Positions 50,618 to 59,955 of a stretch of 64,000 bases of DNA are shown piece after piece (position 1 is the first letter of the stretch; each line of letters starts with the position of its first letter). This DNA comes from JABCPE02 sp963530295 (lineage in GTDB: Bacteria; Bacteroidota; Bacteroidia; Flavobacteriales; Weeksellaceae). Below the pieces are notes generated by a model that saw only the letters and a program-made list of their open reading frames with translations, was not told the DNA's origin and ran no database searches. The DNA is taken from contig CAUSCF010000004.1 of the NCBI GenBank assembly GCA_963530295.1, forward strand, positions 52,748 through 116,747, written 5' to 3'. A program made the position numbers and the translations under genes.

Positions 50618-52210
50618 CTACTCCCCCCACTCACTAATAAAGTGGAGTTTCACATTTGGGAATTTCTCCTGTGTCATCGTGATAGTGAATGCAGAATCTG
50701 CTAAAAATACCAGTTGATTATATTTATCTCTCGCTAAAAAGCGCTGTTTCAGCCTTGCAAATTCCTTGAACTCTTCGGATTTTTCATCAGCCTCTACCCA
50801 GCACGCCTTATGAATAGAAATCGGTTCGTAGGTGCATTTTGCGCCATACTCGTGCTCCAGTCTGTATTGGATAACTTCGTATTGCAGCGCTCCCACCGTC
50901 CCGATAATCTTTCTTCCGTTCATTTCCAGAGTGAAAAGCTGTGCTACACCCTCGTCCATCAGCTGGTCTATACCTTTGGCAAGTTGTTTCGCTTTTAGCG
51001 GGTCATCATTGTTAATGAAACGGAAATGCTCAGGAGAGAAACTCGGAATTCCTTTAAAGTTCAGCTTTTCCCCAGCCGTGAGCGTATCCCCGATACGGAA
51101 ATTCCCCGTATCATGCAGCCCGACAATATCCCCAGGGAAAGACTCATCTACTACTTCCTTTTTATCCGCAAAGAAAGCGTTCGGAGAGGAGAATTTCATT
51201 TTCTTGTTTTCCCTTACGAGCAGGTAGTTTTCGTTTCTTTTGAACACACCAGAAACGATTTTCACAAAGGCAAGCCTGTCGCGGTGTTTAGGGTCCATAT
51301 TGGCATGAATTTTAAACACAAAACCTGTGAAATTTTGTTCCTCTGGCTTCACGATTCTGCTGTCTGCCTGTTTTGGCTGAGGATTTGGAGCAATGTCAAT
51401 GAAAGCATCCAGCAGTTCCCTCACCCCAAAGTTATTCAGCGCCGAACCAAAGAACACAGGCTGCTGCGTTCCTGCCATGTAATCTTCCCTGCTGAATTTA
51501 GGATAAACCGATTCCACCAGCTCCAGCTCATCTCTAAGGACACTTGCTGCCTTTTCGCCTACTGCTTCATCTATCGCAGCATCATTAATATCATTAAAGG
51601 TGATGCTCTCCCCTACTTTTTGTTTCTTTTCTTCTAAAAACAGCTGAATATTATTCTCCCAGATGTTATAAATCCCCTGAAAATCAGCTCCCATACCGAT
51701 AGGCAGCGAAAGCGGAACCACAGAAAGCCCAAGTTTCTGCTCCACTTCATCCAGCAAGTCAAAAGCATCTTTCCCTTCTCTGTCCAGTTTATTGATGAAA
51801 ACTATTATCGGGATGTTTCTCATACGGCACACCTGCACAAGTTTTTCGGTCTGCTCTTCCACCCCTTTTGCGACATCTATCACCACGATTACGGAATCCA
51901 CGGCAGTAAGCGTTCGGTAGGTATCTTCCGCGAAATCCTTATGCCCAGGAGTATCAAGGATGTTGATTTTATGTCCTTTATAGTTAAAAGCCAAAACGGA
52001 AGTCGCCACGGAAATCCCTCTCTGGCGCTCTATTTCCATAAAGTCGGAAGTTGCGCCTTTCTTTATTTTATTAGATTTCACTGCTCCAGCCTCCTGAATA
52101 GCCCCTCCGAAGAGAAGGAGTTTCTCGGTAAGCGTGGTTTTCCCAGCATCTGGGTGGGAAATAATCCCAAAAGTTTTTCTTTTCTGTATTTCTTGAATTA
52201 AGTCTGACAT
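50618..52210 (-). CDS. prfC: Peptide chain release factor 3
   Basis: This 530-aa translational GTPase recycles RF1/RF2 from the ribosome after termination. The P-loop is SHPDAGKTT (18-26), followed by RQRGISVATSV (switch I), DTPGHKDFAEDTYR and INKLDREGKD. The full-length domain set (G, OB-like II, III) fits RF3, not EF-G. It is monocistronic. The nearby upstream gene on the same strand is a lipocalin-like lipoprotein with its own terminator. Confidence 0.97.
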   Translation of the reverse strand: MSDLIQEIQKRKTFGIISHPDAGKTTLTEKLLLFGGAIQEAGAVKSNKIKKGATSDFMEIERQRGISVATSVLAFNYKGHKINILDTPGHKDFAEDTYRTLTAVDSVIVVIDVAKGVEEQTEKLVQVCRMRNIPIIVFINKLDREGKDAFDLLDEVEQKLGLSVVPLSLPIGMGADFQGIYNIWENNIQLFLEEKKQKVGESITFNDINDAAIDEAVGEKAASVLRDELELVESVYPKFSREDYMAGTQQPVFFGSALNNFGVRELLDAFIDIAPNPQPKQADSRIVKPEEQNFTGFVFKIHANMDPKHRDRLAFVKIVSGVFKRNENYLLVRENKKMKFSSPNAFFADKKEVVDESFPGDIVGLHDTGNFRIGDTLTAGEKLNFKGIPSFSPEHFRFINNDDPLKAKQLAKGIDQLMDEGVAQLFTLEMNGRKIIGTVGALQYEVIQYRLEHEYGAKCTYEPISIHKACWVEADEKSEEFKEFARLKQRFLARDKYNQLVFLADSAFTITMTQEKFPNVKLHFISEWGE

Positions 52211-52293
52211 ATCTATTTTTAAAATATCTGCAAAAATGGTGATTTTTAATGAAAATATTTACTTTTGCTGCCAAAAAAATTGATAGTAAATTA

Positions 52294-52326
52294 AAACCAG
52301 CGAATATCGATGATATTCGCTGGTTT
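52294..52326 (-). terminator. Terminator of lipocalin-like lipoprotein gene
   Basis: A perfect 15-bp stem (aaaccagcgaatatc / gatattcgctggttt) with a 3-nt loop lies 21 nt beyond the stop. It is followed on the minus strand by T-rich sequence. Confidence 0.85.
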
Positions 52327-52346
52327 GTTGTTTTAGTTTTAGTGGA

Positions 52347-52811
52347 TTATTGTTTGGTGAAAGTGTATCTATCTCCATCACCATCCTTAATCTGCACCAT
52401 TGTATTCCCATTAATCTCTATTTTATACCTAGAACCAGGTGCCCCAGAAGGAAGGAGTGAATTAAAAAAGAATATATCTGTATTCTTTATTTCAAATGTT
52501 CCTTCAAGCACAAATGCACTTGGATCACTAGGAGCAGCATTACTATAATATTTATATTTCTTATCTGCTCCATAAACATGATATAGTACATAAAGAGGTG
52601 CTGTTTGATAAACTCCATCAGTATCTTTTTGCTCATATTTTGTAAGTTTCCATGTTCCTACAACATCCTGAACAGAAACTGATGGTTTCTGTGGCACTAC
52701 TTGCTCATCATCGCTACTTCTGCTGCATGAAGTAAGTGAAGTTCCTGCTAAAGCCATCACTCCTACCGCAAGGATAGGAAACATTCCTCTAAATAAATTG
52801 CTTTTTTTCAT
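52347..52811 (-). CDS. Lipocalin-like lipoprotein
   Basis: The 154-aa lipoprotein (lipobox SLTSCSRS, Cys29) has the short lipocalin-like layout common in Bacteroidota: VVGTWKLTKYEQKDTDG after the linker, FVLEGTFEIKNTDIFFFN in the middle and YKIEINGNTMVQIKDGDGDRY near the end. Its ligand is unknown. The ATG at 52811 gives a proper signal peptide; the frame can extend 12 residues further. It is separated from prfC and the purine phosphorylase by terminators. Confidence 0.82.
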   Translation of the reverse strand: MKKSNLFRGMFPILAVGVMALAGTSLTSCSRSSDDEQVVPQKPSVSVQDVVGTWKLTKYEQKDTDGVYQTAPLYVLYHVYGADKKYKYYSNAAPSDPSAFVLEGTFEIKNTDIFFFNSLLPSGAPGSRYKIEINGNTMVQIKDGDGDRYTFTKQ

Positions 52812-52983
52812 AATTTTTTGAATTTTATGTTTCCTCTGTCTAAACATTGGAAACGGTTAATAAATAATTAAGATCTGTTTGTTAGTTATCCCTTTTCCCA
52901 CTACAAATTTACGAACCAATGAAAATAAAAACCAAAGCTGTACTACTGATATTTATTAGGATTTTGATAAAATTTTAGCCAAA

Positions 52984-53016
52984 CAAAAAACCAATGCTTT
53001 AATTGCATCGGTTTTG
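52984..53016 (-). terminator. Terminator after purine-nucleoside phosphorylase
   Basis: An AAACCGATGC / GCATTGGTTT stem on the minus strand (one G-U pair) with a 7-nt loop is followed by a T run. Confidence 0.7.
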
Positions 53017-53062
53017 CTTTTATGTGTTATGTTCTTTTAGTTAAAAGAAATTTGAACTAAAT

Positions 53063-53875
53063 TTAGTATTCTTTTACTAATCCTTTCACGATTTTGATAA
53101 CGCTCGGCATCGCTGTATCAGCAGCTTTCAGCACCTCTTCGTGTGAAACCGCAAAGGCAATCTCCGGCCCACCCAAATCCGTGATGATGGAAATACAGAA
53201 ACAGTCCATTCCCATATGTTTAGCTACGATAACTTCTGGCACGGTGCTCATTCCTACGGCGTCTCCACCGATGTAACGAACCAATCCATACTCCGCTGGC
53301 GTCTCAAAAGTAGGCCCTTGTAATGCTACATATACTCCTTTGTGAACTTTTATGCTATTTCGCTCTGCTACCTGCTCCGCTACTTCTATCATTTTTCTGT
53401 TATACGGCTCAGACATATCCACGAATCTCGGCCCTAATTCATCTATATTCTGCCCACGAAGCGGATGCTCTGGCATCATGTTGATATGGTCTTTCACTAT
53501 CATGATATCTGCCACTCGGAAGTCAGGATTTACTCCTCCAGAAGCATTAGAAAGAATTAAATTTTTAATCCCTAAAAGATGGAAAACACGGAAAGGGAAA
53601 GTCACCTTGTCCATAGTGTGCCCTTCGTAGTAGTGGAATCTACCACTCATCATCAGCACTTTTTTGCCTTCCAGCATTCCATAGATTAGTTTCCCGCCGT
53701 GTCCTACTACCGTAGTCTGTGGGAAATTAGGAATATCTTTGTACTCAAAAACATGGATAGGCTCCACCTCGTCTTTTAGTTTTCCTAAACCTGAACCCAA
53801 AACGATGGCAAAATCTGGTGTATCCTTAATAATTTCTTTAATGAAACTCGCGGTTTCCTTGATTTTCTCTAACAT
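53063..53875 (-). CDS. Purine-nucleoside phosphorylase (trimeric type)
   Basis: The 270-aa enzyme cleaves purine nucleosides with phosphate to the base and ribose-1-phosphate. Family motifs are GSGLGKL (27-33), GRFHYYEG (78-85), NASGG (110-114), ALQGPTFETPAEY and GMSTVPE. It is the trimeric type (inosine/guanosine preference). Its first 38 bases overlap the lpxK gene, so the two are cotranscribed. Confidence 0.95.
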   Translation of the reverse strand: MLEKIKETASFIKEIIKDTPDFAIVLGSGLGKLKDEVEPIHVFEYKDIPNFPQTTVVGHGGKLIYGMLEGKKVLMMSGRFHYYEGHTMDKVTFPFRVFHLLGIKNLILSNASGGVNPDFRVADIMIVKDHINMMPEHPLRGQNIDELGPRFVDMSEPYNRKMIEVAEQVAERNSIKVHKGVYVALQGPTFETPAEYGLVRYIGGDAVGMSTVPEVIVAKHMGMDCFCISIITDLGGPEIAFAVSHEEVLKAADTAMPSVIKIVKGLVKEY

Positions 53876-54884
53876 AATTTAATATTATCTGATTAAACTC
53901 TTCTTTATTATTTATCTCTACATTGATAGGCCAGTAGAACAATTTGTCGGTTAGTTCCTCAAAATCCATCAGCCTTACATAGTCTTTTTCCGTGGTAAGA
54001 ATTAGTTTTTTCTCGCCGAGTTTTTTATACTCTTGGAGCATTTTGTCTATATCTTCTTTTTTAAAAGAATAATGGTCTCTAAACCTCAAATGTTTGATTT
54101 TATTCGTGTATTTAGAAACTTCTTTTATCAGCTGAGAAGGATTGGCGATGCCCGTTATCAGTAGAACCTCGTATTGATCCAGCATTTTCACTGGCATCTT
54201 CACTTTTGAGGAAGTGATTTCTTCATCATAATCAATGGACGAGAAAAATACTTTTTGATGTTTTTTAGGCTTAATTTTAGAAATATAGTAAAATTTTTTC
54301 TCTTCGGTAAGGTCTTTGGGACATTTGGTAACCATGATGATATCCGCCCTGTCCGCTCCTGTTCTGGACTCGCGGAGATTTCCCGCAGGAAGCAGATAAT
54401 CAGAGAAATACGGGTCACTATAATCGGTCAATAAGATATTAAACCCTGCCTGAATGGCACGATGCTGATAACTGTCATCCAAGACCAGCACTTGCAGGCC
54501 AGCCTCCTCTATCAGCCGCTCCGCTCCCACTACTCTATTTTCGCAGACTCCTATGGCTATTCGGTTTTTAAATCTTTGGAAAAGCTGCATAGCCTCATCT
54601 CCCACCATACGAAAATTACTGTCATAATTTACCATATAGTAGCCTTGGGTCTTCCTTCCATACCCACGAGAAAGCACACCTGCCTCGTAATCATCCAAAA
54701 GAAGTCCCATGAGATACATCACCATAGGAGATTTCCCAGAGCCGCCCACAGACAAATTTCCCACTCCGATGATAGGCGTCTGAAACTTAGTAGACTTAAA
54801 AAGTCCCTTGTCATAAAGCCAATTTCTACAAGTGGTTATCAAATCGTAGATTAGTGAAAAGGGATAAAAGTACCATCTCTTCAT
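53838..54884 (-). CDS. lpxK: Tetraacyldisaccharide 4'-kinase
   Basis: The 348-aa LpxK phosphorylates the lipid A disaccharide at the 4' position on the inner face of the inner membrane. The P-loop lies in VGNLSVGGSGKSPMVMYL with Lys51. The N-terminus (KRWYFYPFSLIYDLI) is the membrane-associated helix. LVLDDSYQHRAI and LLTDYSDPY are family motifs. The ATG at 54884 is chosen over a TTG three codons upstream. The gene overlaps the phosphorylase downstream. Confidence 0.94.
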   Translation of the reverse strand: MKRWYFYPFSLIYDLITTCRNWLYDKGLFKSTKFQTPIIGVGNLSVGGSGKSPMVMYLMGLLLDDYEAGVLSRGYGRKTQGYYMVNYDSNFRMVGDEAMQLFQRFKNRIAIGVCENRVVGAERLIEEAGLQVLVLDDSYQHRAIQAGFNILLTDYSDPYFSDYLLPAGNLRESRTGADRADIIMVTKCPKDLTEEKKFYYISKIKPKKHQKVFFSSIDYDEEITSSKVKMPVKMLDQYEVLLITGIANPSQLIKEVSKYTNKIKHLRFRDHYSFKKEDIDKMLQEYKKLGEKKLILTTEKDYVRLMDFEELTDKLFYWPINVEINNKEEFNQIILNYVRENQGNREFH

Positions 54885-54965
54885 AGGGAGCAAAAATAAG
54901 GATTTTTTCTATCATTTATTAACTATCGCTGATTTTTCATACTTTCGCGCCAAATTATTTTAAAT

Positions 54966-56075
54966 ATGAATAGAAAATTAATCCCATTCCTACTGATAAC
55001 AGGAGCATTATTGAGCAGTTGTGGAAGCAGCAGAGATGAAGATGTAATCAATCCTAATACACCTGGAAATACACAACCATCCAACCCTACAACGCCATCT
55101 ACACCTACTAATGAAAGACCTAGCGATGAGCAAATAGGGAAAAGAACATATGCACAAGAATGGAAAACTGGTGTGGACTATCTCAGCGCCATTGACATTG
55201 CAGATCTTTACAATAATCCAGCTAATGTAAGTGCAGCGCTGAAAAACTCTGTAAAATTCGCAACCCTTACAACTGACCAAAAATACCACACTCTGAAAGC
55301 TGATGATTTGAGTTATTTATCTATCGAAGATATTACATACGATAAACAATACATCTCTTTCTACACTAAGTATAAAGGCATCAAAAGTTCTACAAAAAGT
55401 ACATTAAAATTTGATGCTAGAGATTTTTACAACAAACAATTTACCACCAATAACAGTTATGTATCTTCTAAATACATGCGTGGGCTCTACGAATCCTTAC
55501 CGATAGGGATAGGAAGTCTATTCAGCTATGATAGTCAAAGATATCAAATAGATTATGTTGCCGACACAAAGGATAGAAGCGATAGTAACAACTCCCTAAG
55601 TCTAAGCATAAGAATCACTGACAAGAAAATATTAGATAGTTCTAAAAACACTTTTGAAATTCATAAAAATGTTGAAGGTTTCAGAACACTGAAAAATCTC
55701 GCTGATGATTTAGCACTTACACACAATTTGGATTTTAGAAGTAAAGTAAAAGATGTAATAAAATTGCATCCTAATAAAACATATTTAACTCAATATTTAA
55801 ATAATTTCTTTCAGAATAATTGGCATAAACTTATTTCCATATCTCTAAAATCAGACCCTAGCAAAGAGTTATCTATAGATGGTCAAAGTCCTTTATATAG
55901 AACTATTTCGGGACAGAGTGTTGGCTATATTGATATTTATTTGACACAGCCTAGATTTGTTCTTACTTCTGCTGTCATAGATGGAAGAAATCTAGTTGCA
56001 AAAGTAAAATTACAAGATGCTAACGATGTCGTAATAAACAAAGAATACACCGTTATGGTTCCTAATGTTAAGTAA
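54966..56075 (+). CDS. Hypothetical lipoprotein
   Basis: The 369-aa lipoprotein (lipobox LLSSCGSS, Cys19) has a Pro/Thr/Asn-rich linker (residues 30-50) and a soluble domain with no recognised family. The linker suggests it is displayed away from the membrane. Blocks such as YLSAIDIADLYNNPANVSAA and FRTLKNLADDLALTHNLDF do not match a family I know. It is monocistronic, with a strong terminator. Confidence 0.78.
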   Translation: MNRKLIPFLLITGALLSSCGSSRDEDVINPNTPGNTQPSNPTTPSTPTNERPSDEQIGKRTYAQEWKTGVDYLSAIDIADLYNNPANVSAALKNSVKFATLTTDQKYHTLKADDLSYLSIEDITYDKQYISFYTKYKGIKSSTKSTLKFDARDFYNKQFTTNNSYVSSKYMRGLYESLPIGIGSLFSYDSQRYQIDYVADTKDRSDSNNSLSLSIRITDKKILDSSKNTFEIHKNVEGFRTLKNLADDLALTHNLDFRSKVKDVIKLHPNKTYLTQYLNNFFQNNWHKLISISLKSDPSKELSIDGQSPLYRTISGQSVGYIDIYLTQPRFVLTSAVIDGRNLVAKVKLQDANDVVINKEYTVMVPNVK

Positions 56076-56094
56076 TTCTAATAGTAGTATATAT

Positions 56095-56127
56095 AAAAAA
56101 GCAATCCAAATTTGGATTGCTTTTTTT
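56095..56127. terminator. Bidirectional terminator between lipoprotein gene and rng
   Basis: A perfect palindrome (gcaatccaaa / tttggattgc), flanked by an A run and a T run, lies between convergent genes. Confidence 0.9.
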
Positions 56128-56129
56128 CT

Positions 56130-57692
56130 TTAATAAGAATGATTCATCAGTTCTTTTTTCTCTTCATTATACAATCTGTACTCTAAATATTTATAAGAGT
56201 CTCTTGGTATAATGGTCACCCACTTATTGTATTTAAACAACCATTTCATTCTGATGCTTGTAAAAAATCCTTTGGTAAGGTAGGCTTCTACAAAAGGATG
56301 AACATGGAGATACAATCTGCTTTTCTCATGTATCAAGTGGTTTTTGATGGCTTCTTCCATCTGCTCTACTATCACTATCGGAGCACTTATCTCGCCTATT
56401 TCGTTAGGGTTTTCTTCTTTGGTATCTATTATTTTTTCTGGGCGAACCCTTTGTCTTGTTATTTGTATCAGACCAAATTTACTCGGAGGGAGGATTTTGT
56501 GCCTTGCTTTATCTCTCTTCATCTCCTCTTTCAGATGGTCATAAAGTTCTTTACGATGGTCGGTATTGCTCATATCTATGAAATCCACCACTATTATCCC
56601 GCCCATATCTCGCAGTCTAAGCTGTCTGGCTATCTCTGTTGCTGCAATTTTATTTACATTTAGGGCGTGGCTTTTATTAGCCTGATTTCCTAATGATATA
56701 TTATTCCCCGAGTTCACATCTATGACATGGAGAGCCTCCGTGTGCTCTATTACTAGATAAGCTCCTTTGGAACCTAGAATATTCACATGTTTCCCAAAAG
56801 ACTGTTTCAGCTGTTTTTCTACATTATAATATTCCAAAAGAGGAATATGAGAGTCATAATACTGAACTATATTTTTACTTTCAGGAGCGATTACTTCTAG
56901 GTAATTGCGCATGTCATTTACCATTTGTTCATCATCACAAATGATACTTACAAAGTCTTGGTTAAAATTATCCCTCAAAATAGCAGAAGCCCTATCTTCC
57001 TCACTAAGGACTTTACAAGGCGTTTTATTTTTTTGGATATTTCTGAAACAAATATTCCATTTCTCTATCAGCTGGTTCATATCATTATGAAGCTCAGCCA
57101 CTTTTTTATTTTCTGCTACGGTTCTGATAATCACCCCAAAACCTTCTGGCTTTATACTCTCTATCAAAGTTTTCAGCCTTGTTTTTTCTTGGCTATCCTT
57201 TATTTTTTTCGATACCGATATTTTTTGGTCAAAAGGAATTAAAACCAAATACCTCCCTGTTAAGGAGATTTGTGTAGATACCCTTGCCCCTTTTGTGGAA
57301 ATAGGCTCTTTTGTGATTTGCAGCAGGACTTCATCACCCACAGATAAGACCTTGTCTATCATTCCGTTCTTATCTATCTCTTCCTCTATTGGGAAGGATT
57401 TCAGGCTTGGTGATTGGATTTTTTTATTCAAAATCCCTTTTAATAGGTTTTGGTAAGTTCTAAACTCTGGCCCCAAATCCTGATAATGCAAAAAGGCATC
57501 CTTATCAGAGCCTATATTGACAAAAGCTGCATTCAGGTTCGGTGCTAGTTTTTTTACTTTACCAACGAATAAATCCCCTACTACATACTCACTATCTTGT
57601 TCCTCCGTATGGAGTTCGAAGAGTCTTCCATCTTCTATTAGAGCAATTTTAGAAGCCTCTTCCTCATAAGATATAATTAACTCTTTCTTCAT
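56130..57692 (-). CDS. rng: Ribonuclease G (Rne/Rng family)
   Basis: The 520-aa endoribonuclease matures rRNA ends and degrades mRNA. It has an N-terminal S1 domain (YVVGDLFVGKVKKLAPNLNAAFVNIG), and the catalytic metal-binding Asp residues lie in HVIDVNSGNN and VVDFIDMSNTDHR. It lacks the long C-terminal scaffold of RNase E. The next upstream gene on the same strand is the 30-residue basic protein. Confidence 0.95.
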   Translation of the reverse strand: MKKELIISYEEEASKIALIEDGRLFELHTEEQDSEYVVGDLFVGKVKKLAPNLNAAFVNIGSDKDAFLHYQDLGPEFRTYQNLLKGILNKKIQSPSLKSFPIEEEIDKNGMIDKVLSVGDEVLLQITKEPISTKGARVSTQISLTGRYLVLIPFDQKISVSKKIKDSQEKTRLKTLIESIKPEGFGVIIRTVAENKKVAELHNDMNQLIEKWNICFRNIQKNKTPCKVLSEEDRASAILRDNFNQDFVSIICDDEQMVNDMRNYLEVIAPESKNIVQYYDSHIPLLEYYNVEKQLKQSFGKHVNILGSKGAYLVIEHTEALHVIDVNSGNNISLGNQANKSHALNVNKIAATEIARQLRLRDMGGIIVVDFIDMSNTDHRKELYDHLKEEMKRDKARHKILPPSKFGLIQITRQRVRPEKIIDTKEENPNEIGEISAPIVIVEQMEEAIKNHLIHEKSRLYLHVHPFVEAYLTKGFFTSIRMKWLFKYNKWVTIIPRDSYKYLEYRLYNEEKKELMNHSY

Positions 57693-57804
57693 TTTTTTGG
57701 CTTTCTAATAATACTTTTCTTTTACTAAAATAAACAAAAATATAGTCGGCTCCATTTTCAAAAATAAAAACACCAACTATATTCTTATGTTTTCCTACTG
57801 AAGA

Positions 57805-57897
57805 CTATTTTTTCTTCTTATGTCTGTTTAGTCTTCTTCTCTTTTTTCTCTTGTGGGTAGCCACCTTATGTCTCTTTCTTTTCTTTCCGCTTGGCAT
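57805..57897 (-). CDS. Tiny Lys/Arg-rich ribosomal-type protein (bL38-like)
   Basis: The 30-codon frame (ATG at 57897, stop at 57805) encodes MPSGKKRKRHKVATHKRKK followed by a Arg/Asn/His/Lys-rich tail ending HKKKK. About two thirds of its residues are Lys, Arg or His. I recognise it as the very conserved small basic protein of Bacteroidota between rng and an HU gene. It is probably the ribosomal protein reported as bL38 in Flavobacterium; that identity is from memory. Such extreme charge implies binding to rRNA. Confidence 0.85.
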   Translation of the reverse strand: MPSGKKRKRHKVATHKRKKRRRLNRHKKKK

Positions 57898-57939
57898 AGC
57901 TTTAATGTTTTTATTCTGTTATTACTCAGTGAATTATAT

Positions 57940-58230
57940 TTATTTTACTTTTACTTTTGATTTTACCTTTTCTACGAAAGTTTTAGAAGGCTTAAATGCT
58001 GGTATATTATGTGCAGGAATCTGGATTGCAGTATTTTTAGAGATATTTCTACCTGTTTTTGCTGCTCTTGTTTTGATAATGAAAGATCCAAAACCTCTAA
58101 GATACACATTATCACCATTATACATAGTGGTTCTTATCTCCTGCATAAACGCCTCTATGATTCTCTGAGTTTCATTTTTCTCAGTTCCTAACTTATTTGC
58201 AATTGCATTTACTAATTCTGCCTTTGTCAT
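57940..58230 (-). CDS. HU family DNA-binding protein
   Basis: The 96-aa histone-like protein begins MTKAELVNAIANKLG. It contains the HU/IHF core NVYLRGFGSFIIKTRAAKTGRNISKNTAIQIPA with the DNA-contacting Pro (around residue 65) and a basic tail. It bends and compacts DNA. I start at the ATG at 58230; the frame extends 30 residues further without family match. It lies in the conserved order mutY-HU-(bL38-like)-rng. Confidence 0.95.
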   Translation of the reverse strand: MTKAELVNAIANKLGTEKNETQRIIEAFMQEIRTTMYNGDNVYLRGFGSFIIKTRAAKTGRNISKNTAIQIPAHNIPAFKPSKTFVEKVKSKVKVK

Positions 58231-58258
58231 TTCCTTTTTTGTTTTTATTTTTGGTGTG

Positions 58259-58285
58259 CAAATATATAAAAAATTTTGAAAACAA
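58259..58285 (-). promoter_or_regulatory. Candidate promoter of the HU gene
   Basis: The minus strand reads TTG, 16 nt, then TATATTTG, upstream of the HU ATG. The -7 part is a full match to TAnnTTTG; spacing is one base short of the usual range. It overlaps the 5' end of mutY. Confidence 0.4.
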
Positions 58286-59322
58286 TTAAACAAAATTCTG
58301 ATTTTCTTTACATTGGTCAAAAATTATTGCTTTGGTACAGCCAAAATGCAAGAGTTTTACCGTGGAGAACCACCCAAAATCCTTATAATGTGTGGATTTC
58401 GGAGATTATTCTACAGCAGACCCGCGTGGAACAGGGATTGGAATATTATATAAACTTCACCAATAGATTTAAAGATATAAAATTCCTCGCCGAGGCCGAT
58501 ATAAACGAGGTCCTACTCTACTGGAAAGGGCTGGGATACTATTCCAGAGCTATCAATCTGCACAAAGCCGCACAGCAAATCATGCAGGATTATCAAGGTG
58601 TTTTCCCAAATAATTACCCCAAAATCCTAAAACTAAAAGGCATCGGAAAATACACTGCTGCCGCCATTTCCAGCATTTGTTTCAACGAAAAAAGACCCGC
58701 TGTGGATGGCAATTTTTACCGCGTTTTATCTAGAATTTTCGCTGATGATTTTGATATTTCAAAAACAAAAGCCCACGATTATTTCTCGGAATTAGCCCTT
58801 TTGATAATGCCTGACAGAGATTTTGGCGATTTTAACCAAGCGATAATGGATCTGGGGGCAAATATCTGCAAACCTAAAAACCCTTCCTGTGATATCTGCC
58901 CTGTTCATGCTGATTGTTTGGCTTTTCAGCTCGGAAAAACTGCCGATTTCCCTGTAAAAACAAAGAAAATCAAACCCGAAAACATGAACCTCATCTATTA
59001 TTTCGTCCGATACGAAAATTCTTTTCTTATCAAACAGCGAGATGACAGCTCTATTTGGAAAAAACTCTACGATTTCCCTGATAAAATCAATGAATTTTTA
59101 GAAAAATTTATCGTAAAAGAAGAGGAAATTTCCCACAAACTAACCCACAAAAACCTTAATATTAAGATTTACAGCATCACACTGAGTGACAGCGCTTTAT
59201 TCCAAACTTTCAGAAAGGAAAACAATTTAGAAATATTAGATTTAAAAGATTTTGACCAAAAATCTTTCCCAAAACCTTTAGAAAAATTCATCAAATCGCT
59301 AAATCTCCATCGCCATCACTAA
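58276..59322 (+). CDS. mutY: A/G-specific adenine glycosylase
   Basis: The 348-aa MutY removes adenine mispaired with 8-oxoguanine. Catalytic Glu43 lies in WISEIILQQTRV and Asp144 in AVDGNF, the helix-hairpin-helix is KGIGKYTAAAIS, and the iron-sulfur cluster is C198-x6-C205-x2-C208-x5-C214. The C-terminal NUDIX-like domain begins near residue 235. No ATG exists near the expected start; TTG at 58276 is the best candidate. It lies divergent from HU. Confidence 0.94.
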   Translation: MKTIKQNSDFLYIGQKLLLWYSQNARVLPWRTTQNPYNVWISEIILQQTRVEQGLEYYINFTNRFKDIKFLAEADINEVLLYWKGLGYYSRAINLHKAAQQIMQDYQGVFPNNYPKILKLKGIGKYTAAAISSICFNEKRPAVDGNFYRVLSRIFADDFDISKTKAHDYFSELALLIMPDRDFGDFNQAIMDLGANICKPKNPSCDICPVHADCLAFQLGKTADFPVKTKKIKPENMNLIYYFVRYENSFLIKQRDDSSIWKKLYDFPDKINEFLEKFIVKEEEISHKLTHKNLNIKIYSITLSDSALFQTFRKENNLEILDLKDFDQKSFPKPLEKFIKSLNLHRHH

Positions 59323-59949
59323 TATACTTACCTTGTTTTTCTTGTTTTTAAGGAATTCCCAAGCGATGGCGCTCATCGTATTTCCTGTGGTAAACACATC
59401 ATCTATCAATAGAATATGTTGATTTTCAATTTCTTTCGTGAGAGAAAAATCATATTTAGTTTCTTCTCTGTGGGATTTGTCTTTTTGAGCTTGAGCTTTG
59501 CTGTGGCTGTTTCTTTTGAGTAAATTATGGTCAAACGGAATCCCATATTCAGAGGACAAAACCTCCGTAAAAAGATGTAACTGATTGTATCCCCGTTCTT
59601 TAAGTTTCTTGGAATGAAGCGGAACACTGACCAGCAAATCTGGTTTTTCTCCTTTAAACCTAAGATTTTCCACGACCCATTTCGCTAAAATTCCACCAAT
59701 TTTTTCCTGATTTCGGTATTTCAGCTGGTGGATGAGTTCCCTAGAAAGTCCCTTTTTATCGAAATACATAAGGGCATAGGCCGCCTCCAAAGGAAACAAG
59801 CTTTCTGCCTTCCGTTTCAGAAGATTTTCTCCAAAATCCCAATGCGTGAAATGTATTTTATCCAAACATTTCACGCAGACAATTTCATCTTTGGGAATGA
59901 TATCATCACAGTTTAGGCAGCGATTCGGGAATAATACATCCAAAAACAT
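59299..59949 (-). CDS. ComF family phosphoribosyltransferase-like protein
   Basis: The 216-aa protein has an N-terminal zinc-finger pair (CLNC, CVKC within residues 10-30) and a C-terminal PRTase motif LLIDDVFTTGNTM. ComF proteins take part in DNA uptake or in related processes in many bacteria. Its last 24 bases overlap the 3' end of mutY in the opposite direction. Confidence 0.92.
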   Translation of the reverse strand: MFLDVLFPNRCLNCDDIIPKDEIVCVKCLDKIHFTHWDFGENLLKRKAESLFPLEAAYALMYFDKKGLSRELIHQLKYRNQEKIGGILAKWVVENLRFKGEKPDLLVSVPLHSKKLKERGYNQLHLFTEVLSSEYGIPFDHNLLKRNSHSKAQAQKDKSHREETKYDFSLTKEIENQHILLIDDVFTTGNTMSAIAWEFLKNKKNKVSILVMAMEI

Positions 59950-59955
59950 CCGTTC

